Source: Astragalus membranaceus (taxonomy: Eukaryota > Streptophyta > Magnoliopsida > Fabales > Fabaceae). Taken from it: a stretch of DNA of 64,000 bases. Below, piece by piece: positions 43,762 to 55,309 of this stretch. The stretch lies in contig CM076849.1 in assembly GCA_039519185.1 (NCBI GenBank), forward strand, positions 61,276,587-61,340,586, given 5' to 3'. The notes below the pieces were generated by a model. That model was not told the DNA's origin, did no database searches, and saw only the letters and a list, made by a program, of their open reading frames with translations. Every line of letters starts with the position of its first letter. The stretch's first letter is position 1. Position numbers and translations under genes: made by a program.

Positions 43762-45033
43762 ATGGCTGAAAATCCACTGGGCAGACGCACTCTCAATGAT
43801 TTTGGGAGAAGAACTCAAGGCACACATACTCATACCTTCCAACCAGTGTGGGCGGCTACTTTTAATATCAAGTCGTCCGTTCTCTCAGCATTAAGGTCAA
43901 AGCCGTTTTCTGGGTCAGATACTGAAGACCCCAATCAACACTTATCCTACTTCCATGAAATCTGTGGGACCACCTATCCTAAGGGAGTAGATGAAAACTC
44001 CAAGCAGTTGCGCTTGTTTCCTTTCACTTTAACAGGCAGGGCAAAGGATTGGTTAAATACTCTTCCACCAGGAACTATTAATGCATGGAGTGAACTTGAA
44101 GATAAGTTCCTATCAAGGTTCTTCCCAATTTCTAAGTTTATTGAAAAAAGAACAGAAATCTCCAACTTCGCACAAGAGGATGAAGAGTCCTTGTACGATT
44201 CCTGGGAGAGATTCAAGCTGTCATTAAGAAAGTGTCCTGGGCATGGTATTGATGATTTTGTGCAGCTACAAACCTTCTATCATGGATTGCAACCTCAAAC
44301 CAGGATGATGTTAGACACCTCAGCAGGAGGGTCTTTGGGTAACAAAACCTGGGAAGAAGCGACACGATTGATAAACGATATGACATCAAATGAATACAGA
44401 ATGCCGAATGAGGGTACAGCTGTACAGAAAGGGAAGATTTTGGAGCTGGATTCTAATAGTGCGGTGTTAGCCCAACAAAAGCTAATGTCTCTTCAAATCG
44501 AATCTCTCACCAAACAAGTGGCAGCTGCATTGGAGAGTAGGTCCCGAAATCAAACAATTACCCAAGTAAAACAACTCCATGACCAGGGGACTCAATTGCA
44601 TGATGTATTCTCCCAATGTATGCAAACGACTCAGACCACATTGAAATCTCAAGAACAAGTCATACTAGGCATGGAGAGGAACCATGAGGTTTCATTAAAG
44701 AACTTGGAGAGCCGGATGGAAGAGAGTTGCGGAGCTATTTCATTGAGGAATGGTAAGAAACTTAAACCGGTTGAAGCGACCAAGCACAACTCTGAAGGGG
44801 AAAGTAGTGAAACGGAAGTGTGGAAGGAAGAAGTTGAAAATGAGTTGAGTGAAAAAAATGAGGGAGTGGTGAAGTCTAACCAAAAAAATTATTTGTTTAA
44901 TGAAAATTTGCAGGTGGACGAGAAGCCTAAGGAAATGCCTTCCTACATGAAGTTTCCATACCCTCAGCGGAGTAAGAAGAATCATAAGGATGAGCAGTTT
45001 TCAAAGTTCATGGAGATCTTCTCCAGTCTCTAA
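43762..45033 (+). pseudogene. gag: Athila copy 2 gag
   Basis: Capsid protein. The ATG at 43762 gives MAENPLGRRTLNDFGRRTQG; the upstream in-frame codons from 43687 lack an ATG. The gag core (LFPFTLTGRAKDWLNTLPPG, FLSRFFPISKFIEKR, GHGIDDFVQLQTFYHGL) is intact. Compared with copy 1 it lacks about 130 residues including the CCHC knuckle. A TAA at 45031-45033 replaces a glutamine codon, and a small insertion near 45055 shifts the frame into the protease part. Confidence 0.9.
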
Positions 45034-46090
45034 ATTAGTATTCCTTTTGCAGAGGAAGTTCATGGAGCAAATGCCTATTTATGCGAAGTTCATGAAGGAA
45101 TTGTTGAGTAAGAAGAGGAAGTTCAAAGAAGATGAAATGGTGGCTCTGACCGAAGAATGCAGTGCCATTATTCAAAGGAAACTTCCTCCCAAATTGAAAG
45201 ATCCTGGAAGTTTCACCATACCTTGCACCATTGGGAACTTGACTATAGGCAAGGCCCTTTGTGATCTGGGAGAAAGCATCAACCTGATGCCCTTGTCTAT
45301 GTTCAAGAAGCTAGGTGGAGGTGAGGTGAAACCCACTAGGATGAGTCTGCAGCTTGCCGATAAATCAATCAGACAACCCTATGGGATCTTGGAAGATGTT
45401 CTGGTAAGAGTTGACAAATTCTTATTTCCTGTTGATTTTGTGATTCTTGAGATGGAAGAAGATGCAGACGTCCCACTTCTCCTTGGTAGACCATTTTTGG
45501 CCACTGGAAGGGCCCTCGTAGATGTTCAACAAGGACAGCTACGGCTAAGATTCCAAGATGAGGAAGTGATATTTAATGTTTTTGAAGCTATGCGCCACCC
45601 GAATGACCAAGAAAAATGTTTTAAGGTGGATGTGATTGAAGATTCAGTGCGCGAAACTTTTAGACACAGTTTACCCTCCCCTCCTCTTGAGAAGGTAATT
45701 GTGAACTCGATTGAGGACGTGGACGAAAACTTGGGAATCGAAATAGAGGACTGTGTTCGCCAGTTTGAAGCTTCTCAGGTAGAAAAGGTTTTCAAGAGAA
45801 AAGAAGAGCTGAATAGGGGGGAAGGCACTGACAAAGGGACTCCCGAATTGAAACAACTCCCCTCTCATTTAAAGTATGTATTCCTTGGGAGCAATGATCA
45901 ATACCCAGCCATCATCAGTAGTTCTTTGACTAAGCTGGAGGAAGAAAAGCTAATGAGAGTTTTGAGATCAAATAGAAATGCACTAGGTTGGACTATCTCC
46001 GACCTTAAGGGGATTAGCCCAGCTTTTTGCATGCACAAGATCAAGCTCGAGAAAGATTTCAAACCGGTGATTCAACCTCAGCGACAGGTT
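45034..46090 (+). pseudogene. pro: Athila copy 2 protease and spacer
   Basis: Aspartic protease in the frame of 44990-46228. TIGNLTIGKALCDLGESINL places the active-site segment near 45260-45285. Copy 1 has DLGAS here, so the Ala to Glu change next to the catalytic triad may be harmful. The segment VPLLLGRPFLATGRALVDV is conserved. A long acidic linker leads to RT; a one-base insertion near 46087 ends the frame. Confidence 0.85.
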
Positions 46091-47930
46091 AAATCCCACA
46101 ATGAAGGATGTGGTGAGGAAAGAAGTGCTAAAACTCTTAGATGCCGGAATGATCTACCCAATCTCAGACAGCTCTTGGGTGAGCCCGGTCCATGTGGTAC
46201 CCAAAAAGGGAGGTATGACCGTTATTAAAAATGAGAGGAATGAGTTGATCCCTGCTCGCACAGTCACCGGGTGGAGAATGTGTATCGATTATAGGAGACT
46301 GAACCAAGCCACTCGGAAGGACCATTTCCCGTTGCCATTCATGGACCAAATGCTTGAAAGATTGGCCGGTCAGGCCTTTTATTGCTTCCTGGATGGATAC
46401 TCGGGATACAACCAAATAGCAGTAGAACCAGAAGATCAGGAGAAAACCGCCTTCACATGCCCATTTGGTGTTTTCGCCTATCGGAGGATGCCCTTCGGTC
46501 TATGCAACGCTCCGGCAACTTTTCAAAGGTGCATGCTTTCTATATTCTCTGATATGATGGAAAATGCTATTGAAGTATTTATGGATGACTTTTCTGTTTT
46601 TGGCCCATGCTATGATTCTTGCTTGACTAACCTCAATGCAGTATTAAAAAGATGCATTGAAACCAATTTAGTCTTGAATTGGGAAAAGTGTCATTTTATG
46701 GTTCAAGAAGGAATTGTTCTTGGCCATAAAATCTCGTCAAAGGGTATTGAGGTTGATCAAGCCAAGATAGAAATCATAGAAAGGTTACCTCCTCCTATGA
46801 ATGTAAAAGGGGTGAGAAGTTTTTTAGGACACGCCGGATTTTATCGACGTTTCATAAAAGACTTCTCCAAGATTACAAAACCTCTATGCAATTTACTTGT
46901 TAAGGAAAATGAATTTGTCTTTGATGCCGAATGCCTGCATGCTTTCAATGTATTAAAGGAAAAACTGATTTCTGCCCCAGTCATTGTCGCCCCTAATTGG
47001 GACATTCCCTTTGAAATAATGTGCGATGCTAGCGATTATGCAGTGGGAGCAGTGTTGGGGCAGAGGTCGGAGAAGTTTTTTCATGCAATATATTATGCTA
47101 GCAAGGTCTTAAATGAGAATCAGGTAAATTATGCAACAACGGAAAAAGAATTGCTAGCTATAGTATTTGCATTGGAAAAGTTTCGTTCCTATTTGGTCGG
47201 GTCGAAAATAATTGTATTTACTGACCATGCTGCGATAAAGTATTTGCTAACTAAGGGCGAGTCTAAGCCTCGACTCCTTAGATGGATTTTGCTTTTGCAG
47301 GAATTCGACTTGGAGATAAAGGATAAGAAGGGGAGCGAGAATGTGGTGGCAGATCATCTGTCCCGGTTGGATAATAAGGAAGTGACTGCACGGGAAAAAG
47401 AAATTCTTGAAGAGTTCCCCGATGAAAAGCTGTTTGCAATTGAAGAGAGACCGTGGTTTGCCGACATAGCAAATTACAAAGCAGGTGGAACGGTCCCTCA
47501 AGACTTTACTTGGCAACAAAAGAAGAAGTTCCTCCGTGATGCCCAACACTACCTGTGGGATGATCCCTTTCTCTTTAAAGTTGGGGCGGATGGAATTCTT
47601 CGAAGATGTGTTTACGGTAGCGAAAGTCAAAAGATTCTTTGGCATTGTCATGATTCTCCATGTGGAGGACACTACAATGGGGAACGCACAGCGGCAAAAG
47701 TGCTTCAATCTGGGTTTTACTGGCCGTCCATTTTCAAAGATGCGCACAATCATGTTAAAAGCTGTGACAAGTGCCAGAGGACAGGTAATATTTCACGTAG
47801 GGGGGAGATGCCGTTGAACCCTATACTGGAAGTGGAGGTGTTTGATTGCTGGGGCATTGACTTCATGGGACCATTTCCACCATCGCATTCTTGTCAATAT
47901 ATTTTGGTGGCGGTGGATTATGTTTTTTTC
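46091..47930 (+). pseudogene. pol: Athila copy 2 reverse transcriptase, RNase H and integrase N-part
   Basis: The continuous frame 46101-48032 contains RT (WRMCIDYRRLNQATRKDHFP, FLDGYSGYNQIAVEPEDQ, MPFGLCNAPATFQRCM, VFMDDFSVFG), the connection (SFLGHAGFYRRFI), RNase H (MCDASDYAVGAVLGQR, TTEKELLAI, FTDHAAIKYL, VVADHLSRL), the integrase HHCC domain (CHDSPCGGHYNGE, SCDKCQRTG) and the first core aspartate (WGIDFMGPF). All the catalytic residues that I can place are present. A frameshift at about 47925 (TTTTTTTC where copy 1 has TTTCTAAA) ends it. Confidence 0.92.
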
Positions 47931-48739
47931 AATGGGTGGAAGCAATTGCCACTTCTAAAAATGATTCCCAAACTGTGGTCATATTTGTTAAGAAAAACAT
48001 CTTCTCAAGATTTGGTGTTCCGAGAGTTCTAATCAGTGATGGGGGTAGTCACTTTTGTAACACTCAGCTTAGCAATGTGTTATCCAAGTATAACGTAAAG
48101 CATAAAGTATCGACACCGTATCACCCTCAATGTAATGGCCAAGTGGAGGTATCAAACAGAGAAATCAAGAGGATATTAGAAAAGACAGTGGGGAACGCAA
48201 GGAAAGATTGGGCAGTGAAGGTAGACGATACCTTGTGGGCATACAGGACAGCTTATAAGACACCCTTAGGTATGTCCCCTTACCAATTGGTTTATGGCAA
48301 ACCTTGTCATTTGCCAGTTGAACTGGAACACAGAGCATATTGGGCGTTGAAATTCTTGAATTTTGATCCTGGATCAAGTGGGGAAAAGAGAACACTTCAG
48401 CTTCAAGGATTAGAGGAGATGCGTTTAAATGCATATGAGAACAACAAGATCTACAAGGAAAAAATGAAGGTGTACCATGACAAACATATTGCAAGAAAAG
48501 AATTTCACCCTGGACAACAAGTCTTATTGTTTAACTCAAGGCTCAAGCTATTTCCAGGAAAATTGAAATCCAAGTGGTCGGGACCCTTTGTTGTCAAAGA
48601 AGTAACACCGTATGGAGCAATAGAAGTGGAAGAGCCAAAGTCCCAGAGATCTTTCAAGGTCAACGGACAAAGACTCAAGCATTATATGGGTGACGGATTG
48701 GAAGAGCCTCAAATGGTTCTCATGCTGAGAGACCCATAA
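47931..48739 (+). pseudogene. pol: Athila copy 2 integrase C-part
   Basis: The frame starting within 47891 continues the integrase from WVEAIATSKND-like sequence: LISDGGSHFCNTQ (second D), GQVEVSNREIKRILE (E), TPLGMSPYQLVYGKPCHLP and the GPF/VVKEVTPYGAIEVE tail. It ends at a stop at 48739, as in copy 1. The frame differs from the upstream part because of the shift near 47925. Confidence 0.9.
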
Positions 48740-49474
48740 GAGTGACAAAAAGCGTCAAGCTAGTGACGTAAAACAAGCGCTTGATTTAGACACTTTTACT
48801 TGCATTTTTGGTTGTATTTCGCCCTATTTCGCACTTGGGTCTGTACTTATTATTGTAACTTATTATTATAACTTACTCTGTGATATTGGGACACCACTGC
48901 CCTATATTTTGTTTTTGTTTTGTTAAAGCAGCGTCAATGGTGATGATGTGTGGCATTTGGGGTCGCATGTTTGCATTTTTCCTTTTGACACTCGCACTTC
49001 AAGTTTTATCATCAAGTAATAGCAGGGGTCATGACAAACGTTGCGGAAGTTCTTTATCATCTGTGAGCAGCATCTCTCAAGTCCCATCTCTATGATCCCA
49101 ACTGTGAGGTTTGAGCCTAAACACGTTCTTATATATATTGTGTGTGTATTCCTTGCCTGCATTAGTCTGCAGAACTTGACATTGTGCTTAATTGTTTTTT
49201 GCATTTTATTTTCATACACACTGAGGCATCTCTGTTGGCACCCCTGAGCTTTTCAAACCACACCTAATTAATGTTTATCCTCTGCTAGCCCCTCTGAGCC
49301 TATTGTTAAAAATTGTATGCTGTTTCTCTGAAAATCATAGCCTAGTAATTCTTAACTTGGAGTTAGGTAACAAAAGCTGTGGGAGTGGGAAAATTTTAAG
49401 TTTGGGGTTGCTCGTGGAATAGCAACAATATAAGTTTGGGGTGGTATACAAGAGAAGGAACAAGAAAAGAAAAA

Positions 49475-49509
<35 letters not shown>

Positions 49510-50062
49510 ATATGTATATATGCATATATATATATACATATCAAAAAAAAAGGGAGAAAAATAAATAAATAAATTCCTTCTCTTGTTTTGTTGAATGCTT
49601 TGGAAAAATGGGTGAGTATTGCGTGAAAGTGACAAAAAGAGAGGTAGGCCTAACTCCAAGTACAACCTACTTATCCAAATGTATCCACCCTTACCTAAGC
49701 CCCGCTATAACCCTTAAAGTCCTCAAAATGTGTGTATGCATTTCATTTGTATAGAATGATATAGAACTCTGTCAAGCCTATGAAACGATGATGCAGGTAC
49801 TGTGAATTGAGTGAATACCCGAAACACCTCAAGAGTGAAACACTGGTGAGATGTGCGTACAGAGAAAACTTGAGAATGCTGCTTGCTTATGATTCGGTAT
49901 TTCCAATTCATTTGTCCTGCCACTGTATTAGATTGATGATGATAGTTGATGTGCTGATGTGTTTAAGGTTGATGTATTATATGTAACAGCTAAATAGAAA
50001 AACAGCCACAGTCTGAATTGATTGTTTGCTTGAGGACAAGCAAAAGTTTAAGTTTGGGGTTG
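48740..50062 (+). other. Athila copy 2 noncoding 3' region with polypurine motifs
   Basis: AAGTTTGGGGT occurs at 49398-49408, 49432-49442 and 50050-50060. The first two are 34 bases apart, exactly as in copy 1, and the last is the polypurine tract at the LTR. A (AAAT)n run lies at 49471-49510. The short frame 48880-49247 has no recognisable content and no env-like protein is seen. Confidence 0.82.
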
Positions 50063-51342
50063 TGTTGACTCCCAATCATATGATGTAAGTTAGGCATTTT
50101 TAGGACCAATTGTGCAGGTTTTTCATTGTATCACAGTCATTATCTGGGATTTAGTCTAGTTTTAGGTAATTGTAGTAGGAAGTTCATTTGTAAGTAATTC
50201 CTTCACTTTTGGAGCTAACTTGGTCATTGAAGACCTCTATTTGGTTGTGGCATCATTCGGCGAACCAGACACTTGCCCGGAAATGCAGCAAAATAGAGGA
50301 ATTTGCTTTCTGTTGTTTTTCGCGTCGCGACCAGGAGGGTTCGCGACGCGATCCAGAGGAATTTTGCAAGCCTGAACTTTCTGTTATTTTTCGCGTCGCG
50401 ACCAGGAGGGTTCGCGACGCGACCCTGAGCAGTTTTGCGAGGCCTGAAGTTTCTGTCATTTGTCGCGACGCGACGGACACGGGCCGCGTCGCGATGGTGC
50501 GTGAAAATTAGGGTTTTTAAAGCAGTTTCAGTAAATTTTGAAGGGACTTCGTTTTGGGATTTGGAGCCACACTTTGGAGCAGCTGGAGGGTGCGATTTTG
50601 GGGCCTTCTCACCACTTGGGAACAAGGGATTGAAGGTTCTAATGTCTTCCTTTATGTTTGTTTTCTACTTTATGTTGGTTTCCACTCTTAGGATGATTTG
50701 TAACTAAATTGCTTAGATTAGGGAGAGATGAATCTCCCAACCCTATCATGTGAACCCTTGTTATAGTCAATTCGGTTGTTATTCGATTTACTTTGTCTAA
50801 TTACCTATGTTCTTAATGCTTTTCAATTACATATGATAATTGTGATGATCCAGGCTAGTGATTGCATAGGGATATGAATTAGTAGCTGGAAATAGGGTAA
50901 TTAGGTCACATGCTAGTAATCATCATAGGAATATGTGGTAGCTTATGTGAATTCATTAAAATTCTCAATCTTAATGCGTTACCCTCTGGCATGACTCACC
51001 TAAGGAATTAGGGTAACTCTTAGGGTAATAGGGGTCTTGAGACAAGGAATTGCCCTTGACCTTAAATTAGTGAATTGAATCTAGAAATTGAATAACTGAC
51101 TTGAATTGGCTAAGGTTCATGTGATAGGCGAGGCGAGAGGATTCGATCCCTAGTCGTTTTTCTCGCATTATTAATTCACGTTTGTGTTCTGTCACTATTA
51201 CTCAAATTACCAAATCGCTACAATCTACGAATTTACAATTTTGCTATTGTTGTCAACGCGCAATCCCTGTGGAATCGACCGGTTACTTACCGTTTAAATT
51301 ATTACTTGCAATGAATTTGGTACACTTGCCAAAGTCCTAACA
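50063..51342 (+). repeat. Athila copy 2 3' LTR
   Basis: This 1280-bp LTR, TGTTGACTCCC..CCTAACA, is almost identical to 42286-43565. Its palindrome cluster is at 50319-50496; one palindrome keeps CGACGCGATCC where the 5' LTR has CGACGTGATCC. Confidence 0.94.
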
Positions 51343-51347
51343 AAGAG

Positions 51348-51775
51348 GAAGGGTGAAGAGAGAGTGAGTGAGTGAGAAAGAAGAGTGTAAACGGATTTAA
51401 GGAAAAAAAGAAAAAAAAAATTGCGAGGGAATTAGCGAGGGAACTGTCCCATCATCTGAAAAGTTAAATTTAGCGAGGGAATTAGCGAGGGAACTGTCCC
51501 TCGCTAATTCCTGTGCACTTACCAACCCCTGCAACTGAGTCCCATCATCTGAAAAGTAAAAAAATTAGCGACGGAACTGACATTCCCTCGCAAATATTTT
51601 TACTTTTGCCATTAGCGACGGAAATTCCCTCGCTAATGTCTAAAATTCCGTCGCTAATTGTCAAAAATACGACAGCCCTTATTCCCTCGCAAATTCCATC
51701 GCTATTCCCAATTTTTGCGAGGGACCATTAGTCCCTCGCTAATTTCCGTCGCTAATGGCTTCTTTTCTTGTAGTG
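51348..51775. repeat. Right arm of the non-autonomous CACTA element
   Basis: It starts with the purine-rich continuation of the core, then carries subterminal repeats GCGAGGGAATTAGCGAGGG, TCCCTCGCTAATTCC and CCGTCGCTAATG, and ends CTTCTTTTCTTGTAGTG. The arm mirrors 41270-41640. Confidence 0.9.
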
Positions 51776-51982
51776 CTAATCCTTCGAGGTATCAGAGATC
51801 CATTTAAAGGGTTGACATCTCCCAACAAATGTTTTTCCATGCGTACCGGTTAGGGATCACACCCAGAACCAAATGATTAAAGAACCCAAATATCTCCACT
51901 TGTTGATCATGTCGGTGAGAGAGTATTGTTTTAGAACAAAAATAAAAGATAAAAAAATATCAAAGTTTTGAAACGATGAGAG
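51776..51982. other. Flank between CACTA and the foldback element
   Basis: CTA at 51776-51778 closes the CACTA duplication. I see no gene or repeat in the remainder. Confidence 0.5.
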
Positions 51983-51994
51983 TATTTATTATAT

Positions 51995-52341
51995 TTAGGC
52001 TAAACAGCACTTTTGGTCCTTTATGTTTGCTCTATGTTTCACTTTGGTCATTTATCTTTTTTTTGGTCCGTTTTGGTCCCTCATGTTTCATTTTCGTTTC
52101 ATTTTGGTCCGTGGCGTTAGTTTTTGTTAACGGACACCACGTTGGCAGTTAACTGCTGACGTGGTGTCCATTTTCATTAAATGACGTGGTAGAATGCAAT
52201 TACACATCATAAAAGAAAATTTAACAAAAAAAATAAAATAAACAATGATAGACAAATAACAAAAAACAAATAACATAAACACTTCAACAACAACAACAAC
52301 ACCTTCAACCCAGAAATCGAAACCCAGATCTACTTCATCTT

Positions 52342-52372
<31 letters not shown>

Positions 52373-53555
52373 TCTTCAACAACAACCCAGAAACATAACC
52401 CAGAAGAATTGTTCAGAATTAGGATTTCGTTTTTTGATTTCGTTTTAGCGTTTGTTTCGTTTTTCATTTTGTTTTCCCGGATCTGGGTTTCGTTTTGGTT
52501 TTGATTTCATTTTACTACTTGTTTTGTTTTTGATTTCGTTTTTCCCAGATCTGAGTTTTCGTTTTGATTTTCATTTCGTTTTTGATTTTGTTTTACTTTT
52601 CATTGAAGATGAGGAACGATGGAATATGAGAAATGAGTTTGTTGCTGGAAATCGAATGGGTTTTTTGATTGAAGATTCTAATGTTGGATTTGCATTTTTG
52701 GGTTTGTTTTGGGTTTGCATTTCTGAATTTGTACCTGCAAACGTGATGAGGATGAAGATTCTGATTGTTTAGTTTTTTCAGATCTGAAAGGGACCAAAAT
52801 GAGAGGGACCAAAATGAAACCAAGGAAAAACAGAATTGTTTTAATGGAAGAACAACACAAACAATGAGAGGGACCAGTGATAATGGAAGAACAAAATTGC
52901 TTTAATGTTTTAATGGAAGAACAAAATTGCTTTAATTGCTTTAATGAAAGAAATCCAGATCTGTTCTTCGTTTAAAAAATATAAGGGACCAAACTGAAAC
53001 TAAAAGAAAACGTAGAGGACCAAACTGAAACTAAAAGAAAACGTAGAGGACCAAACTGTTCTTCGTTTGATGTTAGTGTTGGTGTTGCTGGAAATCGTTG
53101 TTCTTCATTTGATGTTGGTGTTGGTGTTGGTTTTTTGATGTTCTTCTTTTCTGGGTTGAATTGTTTTATGTTTTCAGTTTTATGTTCCATTTTAATTTTC
53201 AGTTTTATGTTTTTAGCAACTTGACTTTTCAGTTTTTCCAGAAATTCTGTTTTAGATTTTTATGTTTTTGGTTTCATGTTTGTTTTATTGTTTTATGTTT
53301 TATTTATGTTTTATTGTTTTATTGTTTTATGTTTTAAAAAAAGAATTGTTGATGTGGAAATTAGTGTGCCACGTCATTTAATGAATTGAGGACGGCACGT
53401 CAGTAGTTAACTGCCAGCGTGCCGTCTGTTAGTCAAAATTGACGGCAGGGACCAAAATGAAACAAAAATGAAACACGAGGGACCAAAACGGACAAAAAAA
53501 AAAGATAAAGCATTAATGATATAGCATAAAGGACCAAAATTGCTCTTTAGCCTTA
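51995..53555. mobile_element. Mutator-like long-TIR (foldback) element, 1561 bp
   Basis: The left end TTAGGCTAAACAGCACTTTT and the inverted right end TAAGGCTAAAGAGCAATTTT start inverted arms of about 200 bp rich in TTTTGGTCC. Each arm ends in a short palindromic segment (GGCAGTTAACTGCTGACGTG; GGCAGTTAACTACTGACGTG). A 12-bp direct repeat TATTTATTATAT flanks it (51983-51994 and 53556-53567), longer than the usual 9 bp but in AT-rich DNA. The interior has CAA/ACAACA runs and a GACCAAACTGAAACTAAAAG repeat at about 52987-53055. No transposase is seen; the frame 52452-52772 is low complexity. Confidence 0.82.
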
Positions 53556-53711
53556 TATTTATTATATGTATTGAAAAATGGCCACTAAAACAAGCTGCCT
53601 CCTGAAAAAGCATCAATGATATATATTGGGACCAATTGTGACTGTCGATAGAGAGAGAGACTGAATCCAACAGATTAGTGGGACTACACTCACCCCTTTA
53701 CAATTAAATTA

Positions 53712-54058
53712 GGCTAAATTATAGTTTTCGTCTCCCTATTTTCAAAAATTCAGACATTTGGTCCCCCTATTTTAAAACTCAGACATTTGGTCCCCCAATT
53801 TTAAAAAATCAAAGACATTTAGTCGCAAGAGGAATTTTCAGTTTTTTATGGCTAATAATCAAATACATTTGGTCCCTCAATTTTAAAAAATCAAAGACAT
53901 TTGGTCCCCCAATTTTAAAAAATCAAAGACATTTGGTCCCTCTTTGGACTAAATGTATTTGATTTTTTAAAATTGGGGGACCAAATGTCTGAGTTTTAAA
54001 ATAGGAGGACCAAATATCTGAATTTTTGAAAAAAGGGGACCAAAAGTATAATTTAGCC
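53712..54058. mobile_element. Foldback MITE with GGCTAAATTATAGTTTTCG termini
   Basis: The left end GGCTAAATTATAGTTTTCGT and the right end CAAAAGTATAATTTAGCC are inverted, and ACATTTGGTCCCC blocks repeat in both arms. ATTAAATTA (53703-53711) and GTTAAATTA (54059-54067) form a 9-bp duplication with one mismatch, the Mutator size. It probably belongs to the same superfamily as 51995-53555. Confidence 0.82.
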
Positions 54059-54067
54059 GTTAAATTA

Positions 54068-55309
54068 CTAAACAAGCCTAGCACGTAAATACTAAGTAAT
54101 CTCTCTAAGAAGGCTCGTCCAGCAAAAAGAGAATTTTAATGACTTATGAGATATTAATTAATTAAATAAAGAGAAAAATGTGGCTTCCAATGTCAACATC
54201 ATATTCAAATATTTCTAATATATGTCTTCCTAAAGTGTTGGCTAGATTAACAAGTCATGTGATGTCAGGTTAGTGATGTATCTCATTTCATGGAATTCCA
54301 TTGAACTTTTACCGTTTTCTGATTCCGTTTGGTTTTTTTAAATAACACGATTTGATTCTATGAAAAGTAAAAGGAAATTAAAACCTCAAATTTTAATTGT
54401 CAAAATCTGTAGCATTCACATGAGGAAGCATTCCTCAATTATTAGAGGTCTTTATAAGTTGGATTCACAGAGGAACTTGCCATACTGATAAATCAAACAA
54501 ATTAAATTTGTTTGAGTGTTTTGGTTTATTTGAGTAAAACTCTATCAAAATTGAGCATCAATCAATGATACAGCTTAATTTTGAACTTGAAAACGAATCC
54601 CACAAGTTAACCTATCTTTTTTTCTTCTTTTTCTCATCTGCCTATCCAATGCTAAAGTGCACATACTCTATTTTTTTTTGCTGTTTACTTTAATAGTAAT
54701 TTTTTAAAACATATATATTAAAATAAAAAAATGATTTAGTAAAAAAAATTAAATGTTGAAGCTTGAGAGGCTAGCCTTTGGCAAGGGTTTTGTTTTAGCA
54801 TAGTAATGCTAAGTTTTACCTCTAATGCCCCATACATACTCAACCTAGGTTGACCCTTCTCTTCAGTTGTCCTATGACCACACACCATGACTACTAGAAA
54901 TTTATGAATTTGCTGTGGATTTTGTTGTCGAAATATTTTGTGGGAATTTTTTGTAAATTTTTTTGCAAATTTTGTTAAATTACGATAATGTTTTTGTTGA
55001 TTTAACTTCATCGAAAAATTTGTATAAAGTTTAGATATTTGTTATGGATTTTCCTATGGATTTAAATATTTAGCGAAATTTCCTACAAATTGAAATCTAT
55101 AGAAGAAAATTGACACAAAAATTCACAAGAAATCTTTCAAGTCTACTAAGGAAAAAAAATAGTAGATTATTTTTGTTTTTTGTTTATTAAAAGCTTTTTC
55201 GTCATAACATTTTACTTCGCTATTCGTCACTCTCATTCTCACTCTTACTCATCTCGCTCTTTTTGGAAGTAAAGCTTAAGCTTGTTAGTCTTGGAGGTGT
55301 GATGGTGAT
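54068..55309. other. AT-rich DNA; possible decayed CACTA-like fragment
   Basis: No gene is seen. From 54888 the text ACTACTAGAAATTTATGAAT, then GCTGTGGATTTTG and inverted-looking AAATTTCCTACAAATTG, resembles the ends of a small CACTA-type family, but a clear CACTA terminus and duplication are lacking. The rest shows nothing that I can name. Confidence 0.35.

Larger units (their letters stand above)
42286..51342 (+). mobile_element. Athila-type Ty3/gypsy retrotransposon, copy 2
   Basis: This is a complete element with two 1280-bp LTRs (TGTTGACT..CCTAACA), a perfect target duplication AAGAG (42281-42285 and 51343-51347), a tRNA-Asp type primer site, gag-pro-pol and a noncoding 3' region. By eye the LTRs differ at about nine positions, so the insertion is recent. 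Despite this, the coding region already has one nonsense codon and at least three frameshifts compared with copy 1. Its pol is close to copy 1 but its LTRs are largely different in sequence. Confidence 0.94.
41270..51775. mobile_element. Non-autonomous CACTA element containing Athila copy 2
   Basis: It starts CACTACAAAAAAACTGG and ends, inverted, CACTACAAGAAAAGAAG. The 3-bp target duplication CTA is perfect (41267-41269 and 51776-51778). Without the Athila insertion it is about 1.44 kb and has no transposase. Subterminal arms carry many copies of TTAGCGAGGGAA and TTCCCTCGCTAAT. A longer inverted pair in the arms (GACTCAGTTGCAGGGGTTGG at about 41486-41505 and its complement at about 51520-51541) extends the symmetry. 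It belongs to a different family from the CACTAGTG element ending at 34066. Confidence 0.93.
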
